DNA of 22,348 bases, taken from NCBI GenBank assembly GCA_023253795.1, contig JALRFG010000014.1:1-22348 (forward strand). Reading direction: 5' to 3'. The translations under genes and the position numbers were made by a program. The notes below the pieces were generated by a model that ran no database searches, had not been told where the DNA came from, and saw only the letters and a list, made by a program, of their open reading frames with translations. This document shows, piece by piece, positions 6,533-13,892 of the stretch (positions are counted from its first letter, which is position 1; each line of letters begins with the position of its first letter). Source of the DNA: Methylocystis sp. (GTDB taxonomy: Bacteria; Pseudomonadota; Alphaproteobacteria; Rhizobiales; Beijerinckiaceae).

Positions 6533-7657
6533 ATGACCAATAAAATTCCCGTGACCGTTCTTACCGGCTATCTCGGCGCCGGCAAGACGACGCTGCTGAA
6601 CCGTATTCTCACCGAACAGCATGGTCGTCGCTATGCGGTGATCGTCAACGAATTCGGTGAAATCGGCATCGACAATGATCTCGTCGTCGGCGCCGACGAG
6701 GAAGTCTTCGAGATGAACAACGGCTGTATCTGCTGCACGGTGCGCGGCGATCTGATCCGCATCATTGAAGGGCTGATGCGCCGGCGCGGCAAGTTTGATG
6801 CGATCATCGTTGAGACCACCGGCCTCGCCGATCCGGCGCCGGTGGCGCAAACCTTCTTTGTCGACGCCGATGTCAAAGATGCGGCGCAGCTTGATGCGGT
6901 GGTGACGCTAGCTGACGCCAAATGGCTGAGCGACCGTCTGAAAGACGCGCCCGAAGCGAAATCGCAGATCGCCTTCGCCGACGTCATCATTCTGAACAAG
7001 ACCGATCTGGTTACAAAAGAAGAACTGGCGGAGGTCGAGGCGCGCATCCGGGGCATTAACCCCTATGCGACGCTGCACCGTTCCGTGAAAGCGAATGTGC
7101 CGCTTGACGCCGTGCTGGAGCGCAAGGCTTTCGATCTCGATCGTATCCTGAAGCTGGAGCCGAACTTTCTCGAAGCGGATGATCATGCGCATCATGATCA
7201 TGGCGATCATCATCATCACCATGATCATGGTCATAACCACGGACATGAGCATGATCACGCCTGTGGGCCGGAGTGCGGGCATGATCATCACGACCATGAA
7301 CATGCGCATCACGACCATGATGATCATGGCCACCTGAAAGCGATTCATGACACGGAAATGCAATCCGTATCGATCCGGCATGAGGGCGATGTCGATCCCG
7401 AGCGTTTTGTGCCCTGGCTTAACGAGCTGGTGCAGCGCGAAGGCCCGGATATTCTGCGCTGCAAGGGCATCATCGCCTTCAAGGATGAGCCAAAACGTTT
7501 CGTCTTTCAGGGCGTGCACATGATTCTTGACGGCGATCTGCAGCGCGATTGGAAGCCGGGCGAGAAGCGTGAGTCGCGGCTTGTGTTCATCGGTCGGCAT
7601 CTGAAAGAAGACGCGATCCGCAAGGGTTTCGCCGGCACAATCGTCGGCGCGGCCTAG
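6533..7657 (+). CDS. Zinc-handling G3E (CobW/COG0523) GTPase with His-rich insert
   Basis: This is a metal-trafficking GTPase of the COG0523 family, in which zinc-linked members (ZigA, ZNG1) pass zinc to client enzymes during starvation. Motifs in order are Walker A GYLGAGKT (residues 12-19), NEFGE (39-43), the metal-binding CICC (65-68) inside NNGCICCTVRGDL, ETTGLADP (94-101) and the base-recognition NKTD (155-158). Residues 218-267 form a linker with 25 histidines in 50 positions, plus a CGPEC pair (C244 and C248). The C-terminal CobW domain then begins near VSIRHEGDVDPERF. The gene starts 55 nt after the binding-protein gene with AGGACAGG as ribosome binding site, so it is probably cotranscribed. 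It ends 2 nt from the convergent regulator gene. Confidence 0.93.
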   Translation: MTNKIPVTVLTGYLGAGKTTLLNRILTEQHGRRYAVIVNEFGEIGIDNDLVVGADEEVFEMNNGCICCTVRGDLIRIIEGLMRRRGKFDAIIVETTGLADPAPVAQTFFVDADVKDAAQLDAVVTLADAKWLSDRLKDAPEAKSQIAFADVIILNKTDLVTKEELAEVEARIRGINPYATLHRSVKANVPLDAVLERKAFDLDRILKLEPNFLEADDHAHHDHGDHHHHHDHGHNHGHEHDHACGPECGHDHHDHEHAHHDHDDHGHLKAIHDTEMQSVSIRHEGDVDPERFVPWLNELVQREGPDILRCKGIIAFKDEPKRFVFQGVHMILDGDLQRDWKPGEKRESRLVFIGRHLKEDAIRKGFAGTIVGAA

Positions 7658-7659
7658 AC

Positions 7660-8283
7660 TCAGACGACGGTCTTATATTCGATCGCCGTGCGCACCAGAT
7701 CGGCGGCGGAGCGCAAATTCAGTTTGCGCTTCATGATCGAACAGGTGTTGGCGACGGTTTTATAGGAGACGCCGGTTTTGCCGGCGATTTCCTTCAGCCC
7801 AAGGCCCGCGCCGAGATATCGAAGAATTTCGCGTTCGCGCGGATTGAGTCCGGAAATGACGTCGGGCGTCGCGCTAACCGTTTTCAGCGCCAGGCTGGCG
7901 GCGATCTGCGGCATCAGGAATGTTTCGCCCGCGAACACCTTCCGCACCGCCTCAATCAGCAGATAGGGATTGTCGTTTTTGGTGATGTAGCCTCTGGCGC
8001 CAAGCTGGATCGCCCGCGCAGCGAAAATTGGATCATCGTTCATGCTGAAAATGATGATCCGCGCCTGCGGATCCTCGGCAAGGATGCGTCGGGTCAGGTC
8101 CAGGCCTGAATCGCCAGGCATGGCGATGTCGATGATGCTGATATCCGGTCGATGGGTCTGGAAGGCGCGCAGGCCGCTTTCGGCGTCGCGGGCGTCATGA
8201 ACCTCGATATCGCCTTCGGCGGCGAACATCGCGGTGCAGCCGGCGATGATCACAGGATGGTCGTCAACGATCAGCAGGCGCAT
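7660..8283 (-). CDS. LuxR/NarL-family response regulator (orphan)
   Basis: This two-domain transcription regulator has 207 residues. The receiver domain (about 1-118) has the acidic pair D7-D8, phospho-acceptor D52 in SIIDIAMP, S80 in IIIFS and K102 in YITKN, so it looks phosphorylatable. The C-terminal helix-turn-helix (about 143-203) reads LNPREREILRYLGAGLGLKEIA...SYKTVANTCSIMKRKL, a GerE/LuxR domain. The reading frame runs upstream to 8421, but the conserved MRLLIVDDHP start lies at ATG 8283, with GGAG 11 nt before it. No histidine kinase gene is present nearby, so the input signal is unknown. It follows ftcR on the same strand with a 156-nt gap (8284-8439) in which I see no gene. It converges with the GTPase gene. 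Confidence 0.88.
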   Translation of the reverse strand: MRLLIVDDHPVIIAGCTAMFAAEGDIEVHDARDAESGLRAFQTHRPDISIIDIAMPGDSGLDLTRRILAEDPQARIIIFSMNDDPIFAARAIQLGARGYITKNDNPYLLIEAVRKVFAGETFLMPQIAASLALKTVSATPDVISGLNPREREILRYLGAGLGLKEIAGKTGVSYKTVANTCSIMKRKLNLRSAADLVRTAIEYKTVV

Positions 8284-8439
8284 CTGGAACGGGGCTCCGG
8301 CGGACAAATCACGCCGCTGCGCGACAATGGCCGCCGCCGCCGTTCCGGTAAAGAGCGTTTGTGCGGGAAAATATCCTAGCCGACATCGTGGACGTTGGGC
8401 AGCACGACGCGCGTCGTCCAAACGCGTGCGCGATAAAGC

Positions 8440-9153
8440 TTATCCCGTCGCCAGCAAACGCTCGCGATCATGAGTTTCGACGACAGGTTGCCGCAACATA
8501 TAACCCAGGAAGCGCTGGGATTCGATGGGATCATAGCCTAGCTGCGCCCGAAGTTTTTTACGCAGCTTGCTGATGTGGCTCTCGATCACATTTTCTTCGA
8601 CTTCATCATCGAAAAGCCCGTACACCGCATTGAAGATTTGCGCCTTGGTCAAACGGCGACCGCGATTGATGACCAGATATTCAAGAATGCGTCGCTCACG
8701 CCGCGGCAATGACAAAGGCGCACCATTAACGATCGGATCAGAGCCGTTAAAGAACACCTGAATGGCGCCGACAGAAGCAGAATCCGCACGCGCTTCCACG
8801 CGGCGACGAATGGCGTATGTGCGGGCCAGTATTTCACGCACATGTACGGGCTTGCGAACGACATCGTCGACGCCGGCGCTAAACAGACCAAGCGTTTGTT
8901 CGAGCGAGGGGCCTTCGTTCATGGCGATCACCGGCGCCTGAGAGCGGCGACGAATAAGCTTGGGCATTTCTTCGCGATCGGGGCAATCGCCGATCAGGAA
9001 CGCTTCAACGGCCTGTATGTCGTCATCAACTGCAGCGTCGACCCAATCAATAAATTGTGCAGGTTTGAAGCCGGCGGAAGCGACGCCTTCCTGCTCGAAG
9101 CGAGCGGCGTATCCGCTCGTCACAAGATCGCGCTCGTCGACAATGATGAACAT
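8440..9153 (-). CDS. ftcR: Flagellar master regulator FtcR/Rem (OmpR-type response regulator)
   Basis: I recognise this 237-residue protein as the FtcR family, the two-component-type activator that controls flagellar genes in Brucella (called Rem in Sinorhizobium). Diagnostic stretches are AVEAFLIGDCPD, FSAGVDDVVRKPVHVREILAR, LPRRERRILEYLVINRGRR and VIESHISKLRKKLRAQLGYDPI, the last being the recognition part of a winged-helix domain. The receiver is unusual. D56 occupies the expected phospho-acceptor place and K101 is kept, but the usual Thr/Ser is replaced by N79, so activation may not follow normal phosphotransfer. No kinase or flagellar gene is seen in the window. A perfect inverted repeat lies just upstream of the start (see 9169-9189). 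GGAG lies about 7 nt before the ATG. Confidence 0.88.
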   Translation of the reverse strand: MFIIVDERDLVTSGYAARFEQEGVASAGFKPAQFIDWVDAAVDDDIQAVEAFLIGDCPDREEMPKLIRRRSQAPVIAMNEGPSLEQTLGLFSAGVDDVVRKPVHVREILARTYAIRRRVEARADSASVGAIQVFFNGSDPIVNGAPLSLPRRERRILEYLVINRGRRLTKAQIFNAVYGLFDDEVEENVIESHISKLRKKLRAQLGYDPIESQRFLGYMLRQPVVETHDRERLLATG

Positions 9154-9168
9154 TCTTCGTCTCCGCCA

Positions 9169-9189
9169 GAAGCTTGAACTGCAAGCTTC
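9169..9189 (-). promoter_or_regulatory. Perfect 8-bp inverted repeat upstream of ftcR
   Basis: GAAGCTTG (9169-9176) and CAAGCTTC (9182-9189) are exact inverted arms around AACTG, ending 15 bases before the ftcR start. It could be a dimer operator (for example for autoregulation) or a leader hairpin next to the ribosome binding site. Farther up, CTTAAGG occurs twice in direct orientation (9209-9215 and 9226-9232), 17 bp apart, in an AT-rich stretch (about 9190-9324) that probably holds the promoter. Confidence 0.5.
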
Positions 9190-9324
9190 GAATCAGTGGA
9201 TAACTCAACTTAAGGGCGAAGTAAGCTTAAGGTAAACCATAGCACGATAGTAAACATGCATGAAATAAAGAGTGCGTAGCTTGGCCATAAGCGATGAATG
9301 TCGACGTTTCTTATTTAACTAAAA

Positions 9325-10437
9325 TTAGAAATATCGATCCTGTTCCGTAAATGCGAGGCCATGTGCGGCGGCGACAGGCGCCGACAGAAGTTCTCCACTA
9401 ATAATTTCAAGGCCGGCGCGAAGTCCTGAATCTTCCTGCAAAGCCTTGCGCCAGCCTTTTGTCGCAAGCGCGAGAACGAAAGGTTGCGTCGCATTGTTCA
9501 GCGCCAGCGTTGATGTGCGCGGCGTAACGCCGGGCATATTGGTGACGCAGTAATGAATCACGTCGTCAACAACATAGGTTGGCTCAGCATGGCTTGTCGG
9601 TCGTGAGGTTTCGCAGCATCCGCCCTGATCAATGGCGACATCCACGATCACCGAACCGGGCTTCATGGTTTTGAGCATTTGCCGCGTCACCAGCACAGGC
9701 GCTTTCGCGCCAGGCACAAGCGCAGCGCATATGACAAGATCGGCGCGCGTAATATTTTGTTCGATGGCGTGACGCGAGGAGTAAATAGTGTTCACGCGCG
9801 AACCAAATCGCGCTTCAGCCCGGCGGAGCGAGTCAATGTTGCGATCGGCGATGAGCACATTCGCGCCCAGACCAATCGCAATTGTCGTCGCCTGCACGCC
9901 GACGCTGCCGGCGCCCAGAACAAACACATCCGCCGGCGGCACGCCGGGCGCGCCGGCGAGCAGGACGCCGCGTCCCCCGCTTTGCTTTTCCAGAAAATGC
10001 GCGCCCATCTGGGGCGCCAGCCGTCCGGCGATTTCTGACATCGGCGCCAGCAGGGGCAAGCCGCCGGTTGGCGCCGTGACCGTTTCATAGGCGATGCATA
10101 TTGCGCGGCTCGCCATCAGAGAACGGGTCAGCGTCGCATCGGCGGCGAGGTGCAGATAGGTGAAGAGAATCTGGCCGTCGCGCAGCAAGTCAATTTCGGC
10201 GGCTTGCGGTTCCTTCACCTTAACGATCATCGCCGCTTGCGCGAACACCTCACGGGCTGTGTCGCAAAGCGCCGCACCAGCGGCGACATAATCGGCATCC
10301 TCAAATCCGGCGCCTGTGCCAGCGCCTTTCTCGACCAATATGTCATGCCCGGCATGACGCAGCTCATAGACCGAGGAAGGCGTCAGGCCGACACGATATT
10401 CGTTGTTCTTTATTTCCTTGACGGTTCCAACGATCAT
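9325..10437 (-). CDS. ald: Alanine dehydrogenase
   Basis: This enzyme interconverts L-alanine and pyruvate plus ammonium with NAD(H), serving alanine catabolism or nitrogen assimilation in the cytosol. The product of 370 residues matches the family length. With the start at ATG 10437, the known substrate and catalytic residues fall on their canonical numbers: R15 (EYRVGLTP), K75 (VKVKEP) and H96 (TYLHLA). That supports this start over the ATG at 10446. The Rossmann motif VLGAGSVG, the active-site DVAIDQGGCCETSRPT and the C-terminal NMPGVTPRTSTLALNNAT are all present. It is divergently transcribed from an APC permease. A TATAAG -10 box on the minus strand (10478-10483) lies just ahead of the gene. 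A palindrome covers the -35 area. Confidence 0.95.
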   Translation of the reverse strand: MIVGTVKEIKNNEYRVGLTPSSVYELRHAGHDILVEKGAGTGAGFEDADYVAAGAALCDTAREVFAQAAMIVKVKEPQAAEIDLLRDGQILFTYLHLAADATLTRSLMASRAICIAYETVTAPTGGLPLLAPMSEIAGRLAPQMGAHFLEKQSGGRGVLLAGAPGVPPADVFVLGAGSVGVQATTIAIGLGANVLIADRNIDSLRRAEARFGSRVNTIYSSRHAIEQNITRADLVICAALVPGAKAPVLVTRQMLKTMKPGSVIVDVAIDQGGCCETSRPTSHAEPTYVVDDVIHYCVTNMPGVTPRTSTLALNNATQPFVLALATKGWRKALQEDSGLRAGLEIISGELLSAPVAAAHGLAFTEQDRYF

Positions 10438-10477
10438 GTGTCCCATCCCATCCGTCGCATTGCATGGCGAGACATGA

Positions 10478-10483
10478 CTTATA
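10478..10483 (-). promoter_or_regulatory. Probable -10 element of ald
   Basis: TATAAG on the minus strand matches five of six consensus bases and would start transcription about 35 nt before the ald ATG. The -35 position falls on TTTCGG at 10501-10506, which is poor and overlaps the palindrome at 10502-10517. That suggests activator dependence or repression at this site. Confidence 0.35.
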
Positions 10484-10501
10484 CAAGCTTTACCCGCAGG
10501 C

Positions 10502-10517
10502 CGAAACGCGCGTTTCG
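10502..10517. promoter_or_regulatory. Perfect 16-bp palindrome in the ald/permease divergent region
   Basis: CGAAACGCGCGTTTCG is a fully self-complementary 16-mer placed between the divergent ald and APC permease genes and over the -35 region of the presumed ald promoter. It is a good candidate operator for a shared dimeric regulator. Lrp/AsnC-type regulators often control ald, but no regulator gene lies here and the identity is open. Confidence 0.5.
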
Positions 10518-10587
10518 CGCATCAACAGGCTTTAGACGCGCGGCGCCTCGCTGATATGCGGGGCTCGCTTTGACGCCGAGGACGCAT

Positions 10588-10593
10588 TATAAT
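10588..10593 (+). promoter_or_regulatory. Consensus -10 element of the APC permease gene
   Basis: TATAAT stands 18 nt before the chosen ATG at 10612. A TTGACG at 10570-10575 is only 12 nt upstream and too close to serve as -35. Either another weak -35 is used or the promoter depends on an activator. The transcript would have a short leader containing the GAAGG ribosome binding site. Confidence 0.45.
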
Positions 10594-10611
10594 TTTCCTG
10601 AAGGCCTGCTC

Positions 10612-12036
10612 ATGAAACTCCATCCCTTATTGCGTCGCAAATCGCTCGATCAACTGCTCGACGTCACGCATTCCCCCTCCGATTTCCGACGCGTGCTGGG
10701 CTTGTGGCAACTCGTCGGCATCGGTCTGGGCGGGCTCATAGGCGTTGGCATTTTTGTGCTGACCGGCGTCGTCTCCGCAACACAGGCGGGACCGGCCGTT
10801 GCGCTGTCGTTTCTGATTGCGGGGATCGCCAGTGGCGCCGCCGCATTGTCCTATGCGGAGTTCGCCGGTCTCATACCGGTCGCCGGCAGCGCCTATACAT
10901 ATGCCTATGCGGTGCTGGGCGAGCTGGTCGCCTGGATCATTGGCTGGGATCTTCTGCTTGAATATGCGCTGGTCGTCGCTGTCGTCGCCATTGGCTGGTC
11001 GGCCTATCTGCAAACATTATTGGCGCAAATCGGGATCATCTTGCCAGACTGGGCGTCCGGGGCGGCGGGAACGGGGCCGGGGCATGTCGTCGATTTGTTC
11101 GCGGCGCTGGGCGCTTTCGCTGCGGCGCTGATTTTGACGTTTCGGATCGAATGGGGCGCGCGCGTCAATCTGGTCATGGTGACCATCAAGATCGTCGCCG
11201 TCTTGCTGGTGATCGCCGCCGGCCTTCCTTACATCAGCCTCGACAACTGGCGTCCCTTCATGCCCTTTGGTTTCGGCGGCGTCGTTGAAGGGGCGGCCGT
11301 CGTCTTTTTCGCCGTGTTTGGTTACGACACGCTGACCACCGCCGCCGAAGAGGCGGAAAATCCGCAACGCGATTTACCGCGCGCCGTTATGGCCTCGCTC
11401 GCGGTCGCGCTCGCGCTTTATGTCGCGATGTCGCTCGTATTGACCGGGATCGTGCGTTTCGACACGCTGAACAACGCCGCGCCGGTGGCGACCGCCTTTT
11501 CCTCTCTGGGCTTGCGCTGGGTGTCGCTGATTGTGTCGCTGGCTGCCGTCGCCGGCATCGCCAGCGTGATGCTGTCTTTCTTGCTGGCCTGTGCGCGCAT
11601 CTGGTTCGCCATGAGTCGGGATGGCCTCTTGCCCCACTGGTTCGCCATTCCGCATCCGCGTTATCAGACTCCGCATCGCCCGACCCTGATCGCCGGCGCG
11701 CTGACGGCGGCCGTCGCCGCGCTCTATCCGATCCGCGAGGTGGCCGAACTGGTGAACATCGGCACGTTGTCGGCGTTTATCGTGATCTGTTTCGCGGTCA
11801 TGGTGCTTCGGCGCACGCGCCCGGATGCGCCGCGCAGTTTCCGCACGCCTTTCATGCCTTTCACGCCGCTGGTCGGAATCGGCTTCTCGCTCTGGTTACT
11901 GTCGCGCCTGCCGGCGATCGCATGGGCCCGTTTCCTGATCTGGTTGGCGCTGGGGCTCGCGGTTTACTTTTTCTATGGGCGTCGCCACAGCCTGTTGTGC
12001 GAAACGACGAACGATCCCAATAGTCCCTCTCTATAA
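10612..12036 (+). CDS. APC-superfamily amino-acid permease (CAT/YfnA-like)
   Basis: This polytopic inner-membrane transporter has 474 residues and roughly 12-13 hydrophobic segments. It shows the unwound first-helix motif GIGLGGLIGVGIFVLTG of the amino acid-polyamine-organocation superfamily. Further family stretches are LSYAEFAGLIPVAGSAYTYAYAVLGELVAWIIGWDLLLEYAL and FGYDTLTTAAEEAENPQRDLP, as in the cationic amino acid transporter (2.A.3.3) branch. The true substrate cannot be read from sequence. The divergent alanine dehydrogenase suggests alanine or a related amino acid. The frame opens at a TTG at 10570, but ATG 10612 is preceded by GAAGG at 7 nt and begins the recognisable cytosolic N-terminus MKLHPLLRRKSLDQLL, so I use it. 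Confidence 0.9.
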   Translation: MKLHPLLRRKSLDQLLDVTHSPSDFRRVLGLWQLVGIGLGGLIGVGIFVLTGVVSATQAGPAVALSFLIAGIASGAAALSYAEFAGLIPVAGSAYTYAYAVLGELVAWIIGWDLLLEYALVVAVVAIGWSAYLQTLLAQIGIILPDWASGAAGTGPGHVVDLFAALGAFAAALILTFRIEWGARVNLVMVTIKIVAVLLVIAAGLPYISLDNWRPFMPFGFGGVVEGAAVVFFAVFGYDTLTTAAEEAENPQRDLPRAVMASLAVALALYVAMSLVLTGIVRFDTLNNAAPVATAFSSLGLRWVSLIVSLAAVAGIASVMLSFLLACARIWFAMSRDGLLPHWFAIPHPRYQTPHRPTLIAGALTAAVAALYPIREVAELVNIGTLSAFIVICFAVMVLRRTRPDAPRSFRTPFMPFTPLVGIGFSLWLLSRLPAIAWARFLIWLALGLAVYFFYGRRHSLLCETTNDPNSPSL

Positions 12037-12087
12037 ATCGCCGCTATATGCTATTGTATTGACGACGCCACGCCGGGAGATGAGTTC

Positions 12088-12618
12088 ATGCCATTTGTAA
12101 AGCGCCTGTCGGGACGGGCGAACTGTGTATTCGCCCTGGTGCTTCTTGTGACCGGCACCATGGCGAGCGGGGCGATGGCGGAACCCGCGCAGGCGCCCGC
12201 CAAGGAGAAATTCGGCGCGTGGGGGTATCGCTGCGACAAACAGCCCGGCGAAGCGACCGAGCAATGCGCCTTGACCCAGCAAGTCAACGCTGAGGATCGG
12301 GGCAATTCGGCGGTCGGCGTCATCATCATGCGCCCCAAGGGCGCCAAAGTCGGCATTATGCGCGTGATCGCGCCGCTGAGCGTTTTCCTTCTGAATGGCG
12401 TGGGTCTGAAAATCGATCAGACGGATATTGGCCGCAACGCTTTTTTCAGATGTTTCCCTTCCGGCTGCCTCGCCGATGCGGCGATCGACGACAAGCTTCT
12501 GGATCAATTGACCAAGGGAAAAATCGCAACGATCGTCACCTATATGACGCCCTATGACGGGATGCGGCATCAGGTGAAACTCGAAGGCCTGCGTGAGGGC
12601 TACGATAAATTGCGCTGA
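12088..12618 (+). CDS. IalB-family periplasmic protein (invasion-associated locus B)
   Basis: The 176-residue protein starts with a signal peptide (MPFVKRLSGRANCVFALVLLVTG...AMA, cleavage near residue 31), so it is exported to the periplasm. The mature part shows the IalB layout: FGAWGYRCD, a central VGVIIMRPKG strand, VFLLNGVGLKID, and RCFPSGCLAD. The four cysteines (C49, C60, C122 and C127) can form two disulfides. IalB was named in Bartonella, but homologues are widespread in free-living Hyphomicrobiales, so no invasion role should be assumed. The molecular function is unknown. GGGAGATGAG precedes the ATG. Its last 19 nt overlap the end of the convergent sirtuin gene. Confidence 0.85.
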   Translation: MPFVKRLSGRANCVFALVLLVTGTMASGAMAEPAQAPAKEKFGAWGYRCDKQPGEATEQCALTQQVNAEDRGNSAVGVIIMRPKGAKVGIMRVIAPLSVFLLNGVGLKIDQTDIGRNAFFRCFPSGCLADAAIDDKLLDQLTKGKIATIVTYMTPYDGMRHQVKLEGLREGYDKLR

Positions 12619-13340
12619 TCGGGACGCGACGCGTCGAGCGTCGCCAATATTTTTTCACACCATGCCGGCACGCAATCGCTGGCGGGTCCATAAAGAGCCT
12701 GATCGAACAGCGACGCATTATCGGCAGGCTCAAGATTAATCTCGCATGTCGGCACGCCATGGCGTCGCGCCGTCGCGACAAATCCGGCCGCGGGATAAAC
12801 GGCGCCGGACGTGCCGATCGCGACAAACAGGTCAGCGGTCGGCAGCCATTCGGCGACAAGATCGAGAAACAGCGGCGTCTCGCCAAACCAGACGACATGC
12901 GGCCGTAGCGCACCGACCCGGCCGCAGGCGGCGCATCGGCTGTGCTGCGAGAGATCCTCTCGGCAGGTGGCGATGGCGTGGCAGGCCAGGCAGCGCGCCT
13001 TGAGAAGCTCGCCATGCATATGCAGGACATCGCTTGATCCAGCCCGCTGGTGCAAATCATCAATATTCTGGGTCACGAGCGTCAGACGGCCGCCGCGCCG
13101 ATGCAGCGCATCGCCAAAGCGGGCGAGCGCCAGATGCGCCGGGTTGGGCAGGGCGGCGAGAAGGTTTTGACGCCGCCAATTGTAAAAGGCCTGCACCTCC
13201 GCCGGGCGCTGCTGAAAGGCTTCCGGCGTCGCCAGCTTCATCGGATCAAAGCGCGCCCAGAGACCGGTCCCGGCGTCGCGAAAGGTGCCGAGCCCGCTTT
13301 CGGCGGAGATTCCAGCGCCGGTCAGGACAAAAATATGCAC
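12600..13340 (-). CDS. cobB: NAD-dependent protein deacylase, class III sirtuin (CobB/SIRT5-like)
   Basis: Sirtuins remove acyl groups from lysine using NAD+, releasing nicotinamide. Motifs are present in order: GAGISAESGLGTFRD (NAD binding), TQNIDDLHQRAG, the catalytic His in HMHGEL, two zinc-binding pairs CLAC and CAAC, and RPHVVWFGE. The AFYNWRR segment supplies the Tyr-x-x-Arg pair (Y-N-W-R) of class III sirtuins that binds acidic acyl groups. The enzyme may therefore act on succinyl- as well as acetyl-lysine. Two GTG starts are possible. I choose 13340, because GGGAGG lies 4 nt ahead and the protein then begins at the usual HIFVLTGAG. The one at 13355 has a weaker site. The 3' end overlaps the ialB-family gene by 19 nt. 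Confidence 0.92.
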   Translation of the reverse strand: MHIFVLTGAGISAESGLGTFRDAGTGLWARFDPMKLATPEAFQQRPAEVQAFYNWRRQNLLAALPNPAHLALARFGDALHRRGGRLTLVTQNIDDLHQRAGSSDVLHMHGELLKARCLACHAIATCREDLSQHSRCAACGRVGALRPHVVWFGETPLFLDLVAEWLPTADLFVAIGTSGAVYPAAGFVATARRHGVPTCEINLEPADNASLFDQALYGPASDCVPAWCEKILATLDASRPDQRNLS

Positions 13341-13527
13341 CGCGCCTCCCGACACATTCCCGCCGCCTTTGCCACGCTGACGCCCTCATTCCTGCGCCGG
13401 AGATTTCCTCGCAATTTTAATTATCGATTAACCATTTGAGATTTCAATGAGTTTTAACAAGAATCGCAGAAATCGCAGTTCGACCATATTCCTCTGCGAA
13501 AGTCCCGACCGTGAAAGGGAGAAGCTA

Positions 13528-13632
13528 ATGAAATACCTTACATATCAAGTCTCTGTAACGTTTTTTGGCTTGTCGTCTCTGCTCCTGAGCTCCTTTATTG
13601 CGGGCCGAGTCGCCGCCTATATGTTCCGCTGA
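13528..13632 (+). CDS. 34-residue single-helix membrane microprotein
   Basis: An ATG at 13528 follows a strong ribosome binding site (AAAGGGAG, about 7 nt spacing) and opens a 34-codon frame ending in TGA 13630-13632. The peptide begins MKYLTYQVSVTFFGLSS, continues with a hydrophobic LLLSSFIAG core and ends GRVAAYMFR. It would span the membrane once with a basic end. I do not recognise a family. The same frame extends upstream to an ATG at 13447, but that start has a poor ribosome binding site and a polar, low-quality N-terminus. It stands alone between the divergent sirtuin gene and the MFS transporter gene. Two exact copies of AATCGCAG lie upstream at 13462-13478. Confidence 0.5.
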   Translation: MKYLTYQVSVTFFGLSSLLLSSFIAGRVAAYMFR

Positions 13633-13721
13633 GCGCGGGTTGCTGACGCGGCGCCGGAATGTCCGTCGCGTCATGGTCGATTTCGGCACATTATTTTCAG
13701 ACTGCTGATTTCAGGGCGCCA

Positions 13722-13801
13722 GAGACCAAAGTCTCGCTGAGAGCGCAAAACTTCTGATCCGTACACACTTTGAGGGGTTTTCGGTCATTTCGACCGGCCC
13801 C
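13722..13801. other. Gene-free stretch 13633-13892 with two hairpins
   Basis: No convincing coding region lies between the microprotein stop and the MFS start. Two hairpins are visible. GAGAC (13722-13726) pairs with GTCTC (13731-13735) around CAAA. CGGTC (13782-13786) pairs with GACCG (13792-13796), flanked by GGGG (13774-13777) and CCCC (13798-13801), making a bipartite stem. Neither has a U-tract. They could be transcript-end or leader structures of the MFS gene. Confidence 0.35.
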
Positions 13802-13892
13802 GGTGAATCGCGATCATGGCCGGGCAGCCGACACATCCGATCATTCTTGCTGTGCTTGCGCCCATACGCCTGCGCGCGCGAGTGTCTCGCAG

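Noticed and set aside
6908..7600. Met-rich minus-strand ORF across the GTPase gene
   Set aside because: The Met runs are simply the reverse complement of the His codons (CAT/ATG) of the His-rich insert.
10570..10593. TTGACG/TATAAT promoter before the permease
   Set aside because: The spacing is only 12 nt, too short for a working -35/-10 pair; only the -10 is kept.
12088..12618. Virulence factor suggested by the name IalB
   Set aside because: The family is common in free-living Hyphomicrobiales and nothing else in the window suggests a pathogen.
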